From Bradyrhizobium sp. cir1 (GTDB taxonomy: Bacteria; Pseudomonadota; Alphaproteobacteria; Rhizobiales; Xanthobacteraceae): a DNA stretch of 64,000 nucleotides. Shown here in pieces: positions 63,328-64,000 of the stretch. The notes under the pieces are model-generated. The model did no database searches and had not been told where the DNA came from. It saw nothing but the letters and a program-made list of their open reading frames with translations. The stretch lies in assembly GCF_014198245.1 (NCBI RefSeq), contig NZ_JACIHE010000033.1:1-64000 (forward strand), given 5' to 3'. The stretch's first letter is position 1. The number at the start of each line of letters is the position of its first letter. The position numbers and the translations under genes were made by a program.

Positions 63328-64000
63328 CTACACAAACCCCACCGACACCTCGCCCAGCACACCAAAGTCCGCCGCGAGATGATCGCCGGCCTGGATCGGC
63401 AGCGGCGGATGGCACGTGCCTGTGGTCACGACCTCCCCTGCCCGCAAGGTGATGCCGAGGCCACGCAGCTCGTTGGCGAGCCAGGCGAGAGCTGCGCGGG
63501 GATCGCCAAGCACGTTCCTGCCGTGGCCGACATAGCGCTCGCCGCGCAGCGTGATCTGCGGCCGTTCCTCGACGAGATCCAGCGCGCGCCAATCCGCTGA
63601 CGTTGCCGCGCCCAGCACGAACAGATGCGCACAGGCATTGTCGGCGATCAGCTGTGCTTCGCCGGCGCCGGCGAAATCGACAAAGCGCGAATCGGGAATC
63701 TCGATCGCGGGATGCAGGGCGTCGACGGCGGCGAGGACTTCATCGACGGTGTACGGCGCCGCGCGCGGCGGCAGATCGCGCCCCATGCGGAAGGCGAATT
63801 CCGGCTCGCCGACGCGCATCTCGTTGCCCTGCATCGACGCGGTGCCGCCATCGGTGATCACGGTGTCGCTCATGATGCGACCGGCCAGCGGTCCCGCGAC
63901 GTTGATGTGCTTTTGTCCGGCCTCGCTCGTGGCGGCGATCTTCCAGCCGAACAGTTTTCCAGACGATTGCGTTTCGAGCACGGCCTGGATCGCGTAACCG
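63328..64000 (-). CDS. 2-keto-4-pentenoate hydratase/fumarylacetoacetate hydrolase family protein (partial)
   Basis: The C-terminal part (at least 223 residues) of a hydratase-like enzyme; the 5' end lies beyond the window, since the frame continues to base 64000 (GYAIQAVLETQ). LFGWKIAATSEAGQ, EPEFAFRMGRDLPPRAAPYT and AIEIPDSRF match the MhpD/DmpE/DmpH group, which hydrates 2-hydroxypentadienoate or decarboxylates oxalocrotonate in aromatic meta-cleavage. The metal-binding Glu pair of EPEFAF is visible. Which reaction it performs cannot be told, and no pathway partner is in view. Confidence 0.86.
   Translation of the reverse strand, partial: GYAIQAVLETQSSGKLFGWKIAATSEAGQKHINVAGPLAGRIMSDTVITDGGTASMQGNEMRVGEPEFAFRMGRDLPPRAAPYTVDEVLAAVDALHPAIEIPDSRFVDFAGAGEAQLIADNACAHLFVLGAATSADWRALDLVEERPQITLRGERYVGHGRNVLGDPRAALAWLANELRGLGITLRAGEVVTTGTCHPPLPIQAGDHLAADFGVLGEVSVGFV

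Overview
The window reads as a high-GC chromosomal segment of an alphaproteobacterium of the order Hyphomicrobiales. Gene order and protein style fit a Bradyrhizobium or close relative: dnaK-dnaJ-pmtA, an uninterrupted hisB-DUF2628-hisH-hisA-hisF-hisE-coaA run, hslV/hslU separated by two small genes, and the ppsR/hemJ-rho-mnmE-mnmG-rsmG-parA-parB-holA block that surrounds the replication origin in many alphaproteobacteria. Almost everything is core housekeeping. I see no prophage, integrated element, CRISPR array, rRNA or tRNA.

Layout. 1-5953: minus-strand run dnaK, dnaJ, pmtA-like methyltransferase, FMN reductase, pyrF, DUF1330, with an RpoH-type promoter ahead of dnaK. 6214-14111: exported hypothetical, a nicotinamidase with a twin-arginine-like leader, grpE, hrcA, rph, rdgB, hemW, LppC-like lipoprotein. 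14449-16742: rsmI, yraN, gshB. 17246-22798: part of a Tad/Flp pilus system (cpaB, cpaC, cpaD, cpaE, a tadD-like TPR lipoprotein) and a small PilZ protein. 23024-29590: comM, a secreted hypothetical, a hybrid histidine kinase, a histidine phosphatase, an AI-2E-type permease and a zinc ribbon. 29692-34425: histidine operon and coaA. 34618-42703: hslV, GNAT, DUF2585, hslU, membrane protein, Smr protein, mltA, Tim44-like, secB.

42713-54793 is the replication and segregation neighbourhood. Genes left of about 45.6 kb (dnaQ, coaE, maf, ppsR) point left and genes right of about 46.0 kb (hemJ, rho, mnmE, mnmG, rsmG, parA, parB) point right. The 457-base gap between ppsR and hemJ carries DnaA-box-like 9-mers, a weakly AT-rich stretch and four GANTC (CcrM) sites within 50 bases, so I propose it as oriC. 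Three exact parS sequences (TGTTTCACGTGAAACA), two near matches and one degenerate copy lie at 49.7-52.3 kb, just before parA-parB. hemE, aroE and dnaA, which flank this origin in relatives such as Caulobacter, are absent here.

55106-64000 holds leuS-lptE-holA, two convergent diguanylate cyclases, the PLP homeostasis gene yggS and the C-terminal part of a 2-keto-4-pentenoate hydratase-like gene cut by the window edge. Five families of hairpin-forming intergenic repeats (nine complete copies found) are scattered mostly behind gene 3' ends. The most interesting items are the candidate origin with its GANTC cluster, the parS array with one site supplying the rsmG start codon, a dense array of GCAGCAAA palindromes between rho and mnmE, a hairpin that may mask the cpaB start, and the exported nicotinamidase with a perfect 14-base operator-like palindrome upstream. 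All of these are inferences from sequence reading only.
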